A DNA stretch of 64,000 nucleotides, taken from assembly GCA_016721005.1 (NCBI GenBank), contig JADKJM010000005.1, positions 496,001 through 560,000 of the forward strand. Reading direction: 5' to 3'. Source of the DNA: Flavobacteriales bacterium (GTDB taxonomy: Bacteria; Bacteroidota; Bacteroidia; Flavobacteriales_F; PHOS-HE28). Position numbers and translations under genes: made by a program. Under the pieces are notes generated by a model, which did no database searches, was not told the DNA's origin, and worked only from the letters and a program-made list of their open reading frames with translations. This document shows, piece after piece, positions 49,730 through 58,533 of this stretch (positions are counted from its first letter, which is position 1; every line of letters begins with the position of its first letter).

Positions 49730-51973
49730 TCAGAGGTTCTTCAACACCCACTCGGTCATCATCTCGAAGAGATGCAACCGGGTGGAGCCGCCGTAGATCC
49801 CGTGGTTGCGATCCGGGTACACGAACTGATCGAAAGGCTTGTTCGCCCGGATCAGCGCATTGGTCATCTCGGCGGAGTTCTGATAGTGTACGTTGTCATC
49901 CGCGAGGCCGTGGATCAGGAAGTACTTCCCGGTCAACTCGTTCACATGGCTCACTGGGCTGTTGTCGTCATAGCCTTGTGCATTGTCCTGCGGCAAACCC
50001 ATGTACCGTTCCGTGTAGATGGAATCGTAATACCGCCAGTTGGTCACGGGTGCCACGGCGATCGCGGTCTTGAACACATCGGCGCCCTTGGTGATGCACA
50101 AGCTGCTCATGTAGCCGCCATAGCTCCACCCCCAGATCCCGATACGGTCCTTGTTCACATACGCCTGCTGACCGAGCCATTTCGCAGCGGCGATCTGGTC
50201 CTCCACTTCGTACTTGCCCAGTTGGCCGTAGGTGATGTGGCGGAAATCGTGGCCCCGGTGGCCCGTACCACGCGGGTCCACGCACACCACGAGGTAGCCC
50301 TTCTGCGCCAGCATGGCATACCACAATTGGTTCCGCCCACCCCAATGATCGGTCACTTCATTGCTGTTCGGGCCGCTGTACTGGGTCATGAAAACGGGGT
50401 ACTTGCGCTCCGGACGGAAACCGCGTGGCTTCATCATCCATCCGCGCAGTTCCACGCCTCCTTCCGTGGTGAATTGGAAGAACTCGCTGGGCATCACCCC
50501 ATGGTCCTCGCAGTTCTTGCCCAGCTTGGCATTGTCCTTCAACACCTTCACCAATTTGCCGTTGCCATCATGCAGGGTGTACACGGGCACGGTGTTCCGC
50601 GTGCTGCGGGTGTTGATGAAGAACTGGAAGCCTTTGCTGAACTCGGCATCGTTGTACCCGCCCTCGGGGGAGAGCGGCAGGACACCTTTGCCGTTCAGCG
50701 GCACGGCCAGCACCTCCTGGTTCTCCGGTGCGCTCTTGGCTGCCGTGAAGATCACGCGCTTGTTCTTCTCATCCACGCCCATCACGGCCACCACATCCCA
50801 GCCACCCCGGGTGAGTTGGAGGGGTTGCGCGCCTTCGCGGTGGAGGTAGATGTGGTTCCATCCATCCTTCTCACTCGTGAGCACGAAAGCGCCATCCTCC
50901 AGGAAGTGGAGGTCGTCGGTCACTTCCACGTAGGTCTTGCTCTTCTCCTGGTAGAGCGTGTTCACCACAGGTGGTACGCTCCGCTCCGCCAGGTTCACCG
51001 AAGCGATGGTCTTCTCGTTCTGCAGCCGGTTCAACCGCATGAACCAGAGCACATCGTTCGTCCGCCAACCCAGCCGCGCCACGTAGATGTCGCCATCGGC
51101 ACCCAGCGGAATGGCGCGTGTGTTCTTCGTGGGGATCTCATACACGAAGAGTTGGACCTTGCTGTTCTCCTCCCCGGCTTTGGGGTACTTGAAGCGGTAC
51201 TCACCGGGATAGAGTTGTTCCTTGTACAGGATCAGGTCGAATTCCTTCACCTTGCTTTCATCGCTGCGCAGGTAGAGCAGCTTCTTCCCATCGGGGCTCC
51301 ACGCATACCCTTGCACGAGGGTGAATTCCTCCTCATACACCCAGTCCGTCGCGCCATTCAGTACCTTGTTCCATTCGCCATCCGTGGTCACGGCGGTCTC
51401 GGTCATGGTCGCGAGCTCCACCACGAACAGGTTGTTGTCCCGTACGAAGGCGGCCATGCTGCCATCGGGGCTGAATGTGGCCAGGCGTTGCTTCGCCTTC
51501 TTCACATCCGATAGCGGCACCAACTTCTTGCTGGCGCGATCGAAGACATGGTTGTAGGCGTAATAGCTGTACCGGTAGATCGGTTCACTGCCCGTCTCGA
51601 TCATCATCTTCTTCTCATCGCCGCTGAAGGAATAACCATCCATCTCCACCGGCTCCTTGGAACCGGCCGGGACCAATTCCTTGGCGCGCACGAGCGTGGC
51701 CACCTTCTCACCGGTCCGGTAAGCGTATTGGTTCACCACCATTTCGCCGCCGTCATCCTCTTGCACGGTGTAGTGAAGGCCATCGTTCATACTGGCCAGG
51801 CCACCGACCGATTCCGCACTGAAGAGCGGACTGGCCCAGATGTCCTTGTTCGTGAGTTCGCCAGGCGCGCGCGCGGTCTTGAAGACCGGGGCATCCGCCT
51901 TGGTCTGGGCGTGTATGACGAAGGCCGGGGTCGCGATCAAGCAGGACGCGACAAGAATGGTGCGTAGGGTCAT
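49730..51973 (-). CDS. Secreted dipeptidyl peptidase IV (S9 family)
   Basis: 747 residues. Signal peptide (TILVASCLIATPAFVIHAQ), an N-terminal eight-bladed propeller with the substrate Glu pair region DWVYEEEFTLVQGYAWSPDG, and the hydrolase domain with GIWGWSYGGYMSSLC. The triad is Ser617 in GWSYGG, Asp692 in HGLADDNVHYQ and His724 in DRNHGIYGG. DPP IV releases X-Pro or X-Ala dipeptides from N-termini. Adjacent to three peptide transporter genes, it fits extracellular peptide digestion followed by uptake. The start ATG at 51973 has a TACCTTCG box upstream. Confidence 0.96.
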   Translation of the reverse strand: MTLRTILVASCLIATPAFVIHAQTKADAPVFKTARAPGELTNKDIWASPLFSAESVGGLASMNDGLHYTVQEDDGGEMVVNQYAYRTGEKVATLVRAKELVPAGSKEPVEMDGYSFSGDEKKMMIETGSEPIYRYSYYAYNHVFDRASKKLVPLSDVKKAKQRLATFSPDGSMAAFVRDNNLFVVELATMTETAVTTDGEWNKVLNGATDWVYEEEFTLVQGYAWSPDGKKLLYLRSDESKVKEFDLILYKEQLYPGEYRFKYPKAGEENSKVQLFVYEIPTKNTRAIPLGADGDIYVARLGWRTNDVLWFMRLNRLQNEKTIASVNLAERSVPPVVNTLYQEKSKTYVEVTDDLHFLEDGAFVLTSEKDGWNHIYLHREGAQPLQLTRGGWDVVAVMGVDEKNKRVIFTAAKSAPENQEVLAVPLNGKGVLPLSPEGGYNDAEFSKGFQFFINTRSTRNTVPVYTLHDGNGKLVKVLKDNAKLGKNCEDHGVMPSEFFQFTTEGGVELRGWMMKPRGFRPERKYPVFMTQYSGPNSNEVTDHWGGRNQLWYAMLAQKGYLVVCVDPRGTGHRGHDFRHITYGQLGKYEVEDQIAAAKWLGQQAYVNKDRIGIWGWSYGGYMSSLCITKGADVFKTAIAVAPVTNWRYYDSIYTERYMGLPQDNAQGYDDNSPVSHVNELTGKYFLIHGLADDNVHYQNSAEMTNALIRANKPFDQFVYPDRNHGIYGGSTRLHLFEMMTEWVLKNL

Positions 51974-52000
51974 TTCGGGAAGGATCTTTTGCGAGGGCGT

Positions 52001-52010
52001 CGAAGGTAGC
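52001..52010 (-). promoter_or_regulatory. Putative -7 element for the dipeptidyl peptidase gene
   Basis: Minus-strand GCTACCTTCG, 28 bases before the ATG; TA(C/T)CTT pattern. Confidence 0.4.
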
Positions 52011-52080
52011 GATGCCTGCTTTGCGCCGAAGGAGCCTTAGCGGATCGGGCGGTCGGCCAACGGCGGTACGGTGCTACGGT

Positions 52081-54504
52081 TCACCGGCACAACACCAATT
52101 GCTGGATGGCCGCCATGTTCCCGGCCGCAGCCAATTGCTGAAGGATCGGGCAGCCTTGGTCCTTCTGTCCTTTGCGGATGAGGAGCACGGCTTTGTTCAA
52201 CAGGGCGGCGCCATTGGTCGGTTCACGCTTCAGGACCTCATTCAGGTCGGCGATTGCGGGATCGACCTGGCCCATTTGCATGCGCACGCTAGCGCGGTTC
52301 AACCAGCCGACGGCGGACCGGCCATCGATCTTGATGTATTCCCCGAAGGCAGTCGCCGCGCTGTCGTACTTCTGGAGGTGGTAGTACCCGGCACCCAGAA
52401 GCTCATAGGCTTCCTTCGATCTCTTGGCACCCTTGAGGTAGTGTTGCACGGACCGCACCGCATCCGGAAACTTGTTCTGCCGGAATTGCGAAAGCGCGAT
52501 GCTGTACTCCATGGTGTGCAGCGCGGTATCCATGCGCAACACGCGCTCGAAGCTTTGCTGCGCCTCCGGGAATCGGTTGAGGTCGAAGAAGGCCTGCCCT
52601 TCCGCAAGTACACCTTCCACGTACGTGCTATCCAAGGCCACCATCCGTTGGGCATCCACGAGGGCTTCGGCGTGCAGCTTGTTCCTTGCGTGCTCCAGGT
52701 TCTGCGCGTAGTACGCACCCATATTATCCGGATGCGCCTTCATGAAGCGTTCGCGCAGCACCCGCGCATCACCGGCCGTGGTATCCACCTTCTGGAAGAG
52801 TCCGATGGTCAGGCGGTGATCGGATCCCATGACATGGGACAACTCCACCATATCCTTCCGCTTGTACAGGTCCGCGATCTGCACATTGCCCTGTAGGCGT
52901 TGTGAATAGTGGTTCTCCCAGAACACCACGGAGTGTACCTCCGCCGTGTCCAACGCGGCCTTGTTCAACACGCGGTACTTGGCGTGATCCGGATAACCCA
53001 GGTCCTGCGGCCAGAAGAACCACGCATGGTTCACGTAGAGCGGCCACTCGCGGAGGTAGCTGTCCTTGTAGAGCGTGGACACGGTGGTGATCGCTTTCCG
53101 CTCGGGGTTCATGTGGGCGTTGGGCTGTTCGGAAAGCATGGTGAAAGCCATTGATGCAACACCGACCAGCGCGGCACTGCCGATGAGCACCGCGCGATGG
53201 ACCTCATGCCGACGACCGAGGAACCAGATGATCAGGCCGACCACGAACAAGGCCGCACCGATGATCGGAGGAATGTGATCGGTGACGGTGGAGATCTTGT
53301 GATGGCTCTCCAGCTTTTTGTCGAAGTAGAAATAGAGGACCAGCACCGCGATGGCCGCGAAGACATGGACACGCGCCAAGCGAAGTCCGATGCGCGGCGC
53401 CCTGTTCTTCCGCTTCTCCTTTCTGTCCTGCACCTTCTTCAACCGCTTGCGTTCATCGCGGTTCAAGCCGGTCGCCGCGTCCGGTTCTTCACTGGCGGCC
53501 GGACCTTCGCGCGCCACAAGACCTTGCCAGGCCAGCAATCCATCCCACGCCAACCACGCCACGAACGGCGTGAGCGGGATCAGGTTCCGCAGGAATCCCG
53601 CCGAGTTGCCCATGTCCAGTTTCCACGAGAAGATCACATAGAGGAACAGGATCGCTGCACCTTGGAACAACACGAACAGGTCGATGCGTAGCTGTGCAAG
53701 ACGCTCCAGGATACCGATGGTGAGGAAGAAGAAGATCACGGGCCCGATCACATACGCGAACCGGTGGAAGTAGTGCCAGACATCGCGGTAGCCATACCGG
53801 TTCTTGCCCTCCTTGCCGAGCGTCTCGTCCACCAACCAGAGCAGGCTGTCCGTGTTCTTCACGAAATAGCCCAGCACCATGAGCAGCAGCACGGGCGCCG
53901 CCATCAACGCCAATCCTTTCCATTGCCGTGCCTGTAAAAGGACCAAGCCCCAGATCGGGAGGATCACGGCCAGTTCCAACCGGGCCAAGGGCAAGAGACC
54001 GCCAAGCAACGCGAAGAGCAGGTAGCGCTGGTCCACCAAGGCGTACATCCCCGCACAGATCACGGCAACGGCCAGCGGTTCGGTGAGGAAGTTCCGCGAG
54101 ATGGTGAAATAGAAGGCCTGGAAGAAGAACAACGGCAGGATCCAATGCGATGCGCGCGCGCCGAGTTTGTGAACGGTACGGTACAGCAGCCAGCCGGATC
54201 CGGCGCTGATGAGGATCATCTGCAGCATCATCACCGATCTGCCGAGCAACGCGGTCGGCGCGAACAGGACCATGAACAACGGGCGATCCCACAGGCTGAA
54301 GAAATACTCCGGGTGTGAGAAGACCTCGCGCGCATGGAAATAGCGCGCCACGCAATCGTCGTCCCAAGGTGCGTCGCTGAGGAAGCCGTAGATCAGGCTG
54401 GCCACCACATAGACACCCGTGATGATCAGCGCCCAGAGGCGGCTCCTATCCGCTTCTTCGGTCCGGAGGACCAGCGGGCGAGCGAGGATCCAGGTAGGGA
54501 TCAT
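52081..54504 (-). CDS. GT-C-like membrane protein fused to a C-terminal TPR domain
   Basis: 807 residues. About 10-11 membrane helices fill residues 20-430, with an acidic motif after the first helix (SDAPWDDDCVARYFHAREVF), as in GT-C glycosyltransferases that use lipid-linked sugar donors. A charged cytoplasmic insert (NRDERKRLKKVQDRKEKRKNR) lies near residue 345. From about residue 560 the protein is a TPR array (EGQAFFDLNRFPEAQQSFERVLRMD, LLGAGYYHLQKYDSAATAFGEYIKID, GWLNRASVRMQMGQVDPAIADLNEVL; patterns only). Glycosyl transfer is inferred, not proven; the TPR part may bind an acceptor protein. Confidence 0.82.
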   Translation of the reverse strand: MIPTWILARPLVLRTEEADRSRLWALIITGVYVVASLIYGFLSDAPWDDDCVARYFHAREVFSHPEYFFSLWDRPLFMVLFAPTALLGRSVMMLQMILISAGSGWLLYRTVHKLGARASHWILPLFFFQAFYFTISRNFLTEPLAVAVICAGMYALVDQRYLLFALLGGLLPLARLELAVILPIWGLVLLQARQWKGLALMAAPVLLLMVLGYFVKNTDSLLWLVDETLGKEGKNRYGYRDVWHYFHRFAYVIGPVIFFFLTIGILERLAQLRIDLFVLFQGAAILFLYVIFSWKLDMGNSAGFLRNLIPLTPFVAWLAWDGLLAWQGLVAREGPAASEEPDAATGLNRDERKRLKKVQDRKEKRKNRAPRIGLRLARVHVFAAIAVLVLYFYFDKKLESHHKISTVTDHIPPIIGAALFVVGLIIWFLGRRHEVHRAVLIGSAALVGVASMAFTMLSEQPNAHMNPERKAITTVSTLYKDSYLREWPLYVNHAWFFWPQDLGYPDHAKYRVLNKAALDTAEVHSVVFWENHYSQRLQGNVQIADLYKRKDMVELSHVMGSDHRLTIGLFQKVDTTAGDARVLRERFMKAHPDNMGAYYAQNLEHARNKLHAEALVDAQRMVALDSTYVEGVLAEGQAFFDLNRFPEAQQSFERVLRMDTALHTMEYSIALSQFRQNKFPDAVRSVQHYLKGAKRSKEAYELLGAGYYHLQKYDSAATAFGEYIKIDGRSAVGWLNRASVRMQMGQVDPAIADLNEVLKREPTNGAALLNKAVLLIRKGQKDQGCPILQQLAAAGNMAAIQQLVLCR

Positions 54505-54620
54505 TGATCCGGGCGGTTCTGTTGCAAGCGTTCGTTGCGCGTGCAAGCTAGCCGACCGAATGATACCCCGCTGTTCGAGCGCGGTCGATCATTCGCACCC
54601 GGCGCGGAAGGGTGGCGCCC
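54505..54620. other. Intergenic region, no feature recognised
   Basis: The 420-base gap between the GT-C/TPR gene and the MFS gene holds a decayed secreted-protein gene (54621-54858). The flanking stretches 54505-54620 and 54859-54924 show no repeat or recognisable site. Confidence 0.5.
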
Positions 54621-54858
54621 TCAATATCCGATCGAACCGCTACGGATGATCTTATGGAAGTTCGTGCGCGAACCCTGCTTGGCCCGGATGGAATACAGGA
54701 CCGGTGGCAGGGCTGGATATACGCGCGTCGGATCCAGGGATGCGCTTACCCGCTTTGATCGGGCGACCGGTCGGGTCCGAGAAGTCATCCGACCACACCA
54801 CTTGCGCCGACGATCCAACAACGAAGAGGCCGCATGGAATGGCGATAGTGGATCTCAT
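54621..54858 (-). pseudogene. Gutted type IX secretion cargo gene: signal peptide joined to a frameshifted sorting domain
   Basis: From the ATG at 54858 the frame gives a signal peptide (MRSTIAIPCGLFVVGSSAQ), a few residues (VVWSDDFS), and then DPTGRPIKAGKRIPGSDARI, which resembles the middle of a type IX sorting domain (compare DVAGRFVKEVMGPFSGSMSI in the gene at 12184). The end of the domain, VLYSIRAKQGSRTNFHKIIR, continues in the next frame and stops at 54621. The body of the cargo has been deleted and a frameshift added, so no functional protein is expected. Confidence 0.65.
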
Positions 54859-54924
54859 GACTTCGGGTTCATGGACGAAAGCCAGCCATCGGGAATATCC
54901 GGTGAACTCCAGAACGAGGAACGG

Positions 54925-56229
54925 TCAATGCTCCACGAAATCCATTTCCCGGCTGAAGGTCTCGGAGATCCGTGCTGTGGCCCAGATGGCTCCGCCAATG
55001 CAGAGGATGCCCACCGCAAGTGCCGCGTAGAGGTTCCCGAAAGAGGGCGCGGCCAGGAAGAAGAGGTTGGTGATCAGGAACACACTGCCCCGCACGAAGT
55101 TGGGCGTGGTGGTGGTTACCGTGCTGCGGATGTTCGTGCCGAATTGTTCACTCGCCACCGTGACGAAGAGCACCCAGTACCCCGTGGCCATGCCCAGGAA
55201 GAGGCACACCCAATAGTAAGTGGCGATGCTCGCGCCCTTCATACCGAAGAGGAAGTAGAGCGTCAGGACGAGGTTAGCGATGAGGTAGCCCATGATCACT
55301 TTCTTCCGGCTGCGGAAGAATTGGCTGAGCATCGCGCTCACTAGATCACCGAGACTCAATCCGATGTAGGCATAGCTGATCGCCTTGCCGTTGATGCGCG
55401 CAAGACCTTCCGTATCCAAGGCGGAGGTATCGATGCCCAATGTGGGCACGAAGACATCCTGGCTCATGTTCACCAATACGCCGATGACGTACCACACCGG
55501 CACGCCGATGAGGATGCAACTCAAGTATTTCAGGAAGCGTTCGCGGTCGTTGAACAGCATCCGGATGTTGCCCTTGCGCACCTCGGTCTTCTTCATGGCG
55601 GTGAACAAGCCGCTCTCGAATGTGCCGATGCGCATGACCAGCAGGACCAGGCCCAATGTGCCGCCCACGATGTAGGCCACCTGCCAGTTCATGAACTCCC
55701 TGCCCGTTACCACAGTGAGCACGCCGCCGATCCGTTGTCCTTGCGCGGCCACTTCATCGGCGAAGACCGCTCCCAGCGCACCGAAGGCCACCACGATCAT
55801 GGTGCCGTAGCCGCGCTTCTCACGGGGCATGGTCTCGGTGATCAACGTGATGCCCGCGCCGAGTTCACCCGCAAGACCGACGCCCGCGATGAAGCGCACG
55901 GTCGCATAGCTGGTCAGGTCGAAGGTGAAGGCGTTGAGGACGTTCGCTGCACTGTACAAAAGAATGCTGCCGAAGAGCACCGTGATCCGGCCTTTCTTAT
56001 CGCCCCATATACCCCACAGGATCCCGCCCACCAGCATCCCGATCATCTGCACGTTGAACAACTGCGCGCCGACCTCCTTGATCCGCGTGTTGCCCACGCC
56101 CATGATGAACTCCAGGCTCTCGCGCTTCACCACGTTGAAGAGCACGAGGTCGTAGATGTCCACGAAATAGCCCATTGCGGCCACGACGATCAGCAGGATC
56201 GTGCGGCGGTCCATGACGGGCTGGGACAT
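54925..56229 (-). CDS. Major facilitator superfamily transporter
   Basis: 434 residues from MSQPVMDRRTILLIVVAAMG, with twelve expected helices. The sugar/metabolite-H+ symporter features are VVAAMGYFVDIYDLVLFNVV (helix 1 Asp), GGILWGIWGDKKGRITVLFGS (loop 2-3 GxxxDxxGRR-like motif) and RFIAGVGLAGELGAGITLITETMPREKRG (helix 4-5 motif, pattern only). It belongs to the metabolite:H+ symporter/sugar porter-like branch; the substrate is not evident. A family of inverted repeats lies directly upstream. Confidence 0.92.
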   Translation of the reverse strand: MSQPVMDRRTILLIVVAAMGYFVDIYDLVLFNVVKRESLEFIMGVGNTRIKEVGAQLFNVQMIGMLVGGILWGIWGDKKGRITVLFGSILLYSAANVLNAFTFDLTSYATVRFIAGVGLAGELGAGITLITETMPREKRGYGTMIVVAFGALGAVFADEVAAQGQRIGGVLTVVTGREFMNWQVAYIVGGTLGLVLLVMRIGTFESGLFTAMKKTEVRKGNIRMLFNDRERFLKYLSCILIGVPVWYVIGVLVNMSQDVFVPTLGIDTSALDTEGLARINGKAISYAYIGLSLGDLVSAMLSQFFRSRKKVIMGYLIANLVLTLYFLFGMKGASIATYYWVCLFLGMATGYWVLFVTVASEQFGTNIRSTVTTTTPNFVRGSVFLITNLFFLAAPSFGNLYAALAVGILCIGGAIWATARISETFSREMDFVEH

Positions 56230-56250
56230 GCGGACGAAGATGGGGGAATA

Positions 56251-56396
56251 GTTGCTCGTTCTTCGTGTTGAACGTTGTTCGTTCGCAAACCCGGAACGCG
56301 TCACCGCATCACACAGCCGAACTACGATCAACCTTCAATACGACCAACCCAACTCCACGCCGCCGAACAACCAACAACCTTCAACACGAACAACCC
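56251..56396. repeat. GTTGTTCG-type inverted-repeat element, copy 1
   Basis: Left arm 56251-56285: GTTGCTCGTTCTTCGTGTTG then AACGTTGTTCGTTCG. Right arm 56363-56396: CCGAACAACCAACAACCTTC then AACACGAACAACCCC, its inverse complement with a few changes; an additional CCTTCAATACGACCAACCC lies inside near 56330. It fills the gap between the MFS and cytochrome genes. Confidence 0.75.
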
Positions 56397-56400
56397 CGCA

Positions 56401-56850
56401 TCACTCCACCGCCACGTACATCTTCTTGATCCGCATCAACGGACCCGGGCAGTGTGTGCCGTGGCAGTTCGCGCAGCTCTGCACCAGCGCGTTGTACGCC
56501 TGCGGACGATCCTTGCGCGCAGCGGCGTACAGAGCCGCCACCTTGGCCTGGTAGTCCTTGCCGAAGGTGGGAAAGGTGATCGGGTCGATGTGCATGTCCA
56601 TGGTGGGCGTGGCCGTGAGGAGCTTTTCGATCTCCGTGGGGAAAGGCGGCAGTTCCTTGTCGCCGCGCGCCAACCCGATCTTCACGCTATCCGCAAGTGC
56701 CGCCATGTGGCGCATGAGCAGTGCCAACTCGCTGGGTGGTGCTACTTCCTGCGGACCCACGATCATTCGCGGATCATCCGCCTGTTGGGCGGAACAAGCG
56801 AGAAGGCCGATGAGGACCAAAAGGACGGAGAGACGTGCAGTGATGGGCAT
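56401..56850 (-). CDS. Cytochrome c lipoprotein-like protein (single CXXCH)
   Basis: 149 residues. The signal sequence VLLVLIGLLACSAQ has a lipobox (LLAC), so a lipoprotein is probable. The heme site is near the C-terminus: LVQSCANCHGTHCPGPLMRIKKM (CXXCH; pattern only). The helical stretch ahead (FPTFGKDYQAKVAALYAAARKDRPQAYNALV) resembles cytochrome c' or the c-type cytochrome domain with C-terminal heme. A Met 8 residues on (LMRIKKM) may be the axial ligand. The gene is divergent from the rhomboid gene with only 11 bases between their starts. Confidence 0.85.
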   Translation of the reverse strand: MPITARLSVLLVLIGLLACSAQQADDPRMIVGPQEVAPPSELALLMRHMAALADSVKIGLARGDKELPPFPTEIEKLLTATPTMDMHIDPITFPTFGKDYQAKVAALYAAARKDRPQAYNALVQSCANCHGTHCPGPLMRIKKMYVAVE

Positions 56851-56861
56851 GGTCCAAAAAT

Positions 56862-57692
56862 ATGGGTCGCCGCCGCCCCGACGATCATCGTGCCGATCTG
56901 TCCGCTCCGATCGCGGGCGTGATAATTGATCAACTTCGGATCGTGGAGCCCGCGACCGACCAACCTTCCTTGATCCGGAACCGCGGGCTCAATGCATTGA
57001 TCCTGCCACTGGTGTCCGTGGTCGTGTTGTGGTGCATCTGGTTGATCGACGAGGGGTTCGGCTTGGGCCTGACGCGCTTCGGCCTGATTCCGCGCAACGT
57101 ACATGGACTTATCGGGATCATCACCGCGCCGTTGCTCCACGATGGTCTTGATCATGTCTTGAACAACAGTTCCGCAGTGGTGGTGCTGGGTTGGTGCCTG
57201 ATGTATTTCTACCCGCGGATCGCTGGCCGTGTGGTCCTCTTGACCTGGCTCATAGGCGGTGCTGCGGTGTGGCTGATGGGGCGCGAGAACGTACATGTGG
57301 GCGCAAGCGGCGTGGTGTACGGCATGGCGGCCTTCCTCTTCGTCAGCGGTGTATTGCGTCGGCAGCGAACGCTCATGGCGTTGTCGCTACTGGTCGCATT
57401 CATGTACGGCAGCATGGTGTGGGGGATCTTTCCCTTGGTGCCTCGGGTGAGCTGGGAAAGCCACCTCTGGGGCGGGATCATCGGTATCGTGCTCGCCTTC
57501 GTCCATCGGCATGTGCCACCGGCGGTGAACGACCCTCGACCGGCTTTCGCGGACGAGGAGGATGAAGAGGACGCCATCCCCATGATCGAGGCGGATGAGG
57601 TGAACGATGCAGGACTGGAATGGCAACGGAAACCGGCCGAGGATACCGATCGGAACAGGCCGGGGAACGTGAGCACTACGTGGGATCAGTGA
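56862..57692 (+). CDS. Rhomboid-family intramembrane serine protease
   Basis: 276 residues if the ATG at 56862 is used; a GTG at 56919 would remove a hydrophilic N-terminus of 19 residues and leave room for promoters. Six helices with NSSAVVVLGWCLMYFYP, the active Ser149 in HVGASGVVYG and His201 in WESHLWGG. The usual HxxxN of helix 2 is seen as LDHVLNNSSA. The acidic C-terminal tail (ADEEDEEDAIPMIEADE) is cytoplasmic. It cleaves membrane proteins within the bilayer; no substrate is apparent. Confidence 0.92.
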   Translation: MGRRRPDDHRADLSAPIAGVIIDQLRIVEPATDQPSLIRNRGLNALILPLVSVVVLWCIWLIDEGFGLGLTRFGLIPRNVHGLIGIITAPLLHDGLDHVLNNSSAVVVLGWCLMYFYPRIAGRVVLLTWLIGGAAVWLMGRENVHVGASGVVYGMAAFLFVSGVLRRQRTLMALSLLVAFMYGSMVWGIFPLVPRVSWESHLWGGIIGIVLAFVHRHVPPAVNDPRPAFADEEDEEDAIPMIEADEVNDAGLEWQRKPAEDTDRNRPGNVSTTWDQ

Positions 57693-57709
57693 TCCCGTAA
57701 CTCGATCGT

Positions 57710-58411
57710 TCACTCCTGCCCTACTCGGGCCAGTACCTCCAGCACAACGTCCAGCGCGCGTACGAACTGTTGCTCCGCAGTGATGTCGCTATTGTCGATC
57801 TCCACCGCATCCGGCGCTTGGATCAGCGGATCCGCTGCGCGCGTCGTGTCGTCCAGGTCGCGTTGGTGGATATTCTCCAGCACGGTGAATAGTTCCACGT
57901 TCACACCCTTCTCCCGGAGTTCGTGGTAGCGTCGTTGGGCACGCACCTCCGGCCGGGCGGTCATGAACAGTTTCACCTCGGCATCCGGAAAGACCACGGT
58001 GCCGATGTCGCGGCCATCCATCACCACACCGCGTTCGCGCCCGAAGGCCTGCTGCAACTTCACCAGTTTGGCGCGCACCTCCGGAATGGGACTCACCAGC
58101 GTGACGTGCTGGCTCACCTCCATGCTCCTGATCTCCTGCTCCACATTGCGGCCGTTCAGGTAGGTCGCGCTCTTGTCCATCATCGGGTCGTGCTCGAAAC
58201 GGATCTCGATCCCTTCCAACGCCTGCAACAACTTCGGCCGATCCAGCAGCCCGTTGTGTACGAGCCCGTTCTCCATCACGTACAGCGCGACGGCCCGGTA
58301 CATAGCGCCGCTATCGATGTAGGTGTAACCGAGATGGCTAGCGAGATGCTTCGCTAGGGTGCTCTTACCGCAAGAGGAATAGCCGTCTATGGCGATGGTG
58401 ATCCCGTTCAC
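57710..58411 (-). CDS. cmk: Cytidylate kinase
   Basis: 233 residues. It phosphorylates CMP and dCMP with ATP. The P-loop IAIDGYSSCGKSTLAKHL is at the N-terminus, followed by YIDSGAMYRAVAL, the NMP-binding loop REIRxxxV equivalent EQEIRSMEVSQHVTLVSPIPEVR, and VVMDGRDIGTVVFPDAEVKLFMTA (patterns only). The Asp pair DGRDIGT binds CMP. The porQ gene follows upstream on the same strand, a conserved pairing in Bacteroidota. Confidence 0.97.
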   Translation of the reverse strand: MNGITIAIDGYSSCGKSTLAKHLASHLGYTYIDSGAMYRAVALYVMENGLVHNGLLDRPKLLQALEGIEIRFEHDPMMDKSATYLNGRNVEQEIRSMEVSQHVTLVSPIPEVRAKLVKLQQAFGRERGVVMDGRDIGTVVFPDAEVKLFMTARPEVRAQRRYHELREKGVNVELFTVLENIHQRDLDDTTRAADPLIQAPDAVEIDNSDITAEQQFVRALDVVLEVLARVGQE

Positions 58412-58433
58412 GTCGGCAAAGTACGGGGATGGG

Positions 58434-58526
58434 GGTTGTTCGTTGTTCGTGTCGAAGGTTGTTCGGAGTACAGTTCAAGCGCGACCCTGCCCTTCCGAGC
58501 AACGAACAACCCTCAATACGAACAAC
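58434..58526. repeat. GTTGTTCG-type inverted-repeat element, copy 2
   Basis: Left arm 58434-58467: GGTTGTTCGTTGTTCGTGTC then GAAGGTTGTTCGGAG. Right arm 58496-58526: CGAGCAACGAACAACCCTC then AATACGAACAAC. Same family as 56251-56396, in the gap between cmk and porQ. Confidence 0.75.
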
Positions 58527-58533
58527 GGGTATC

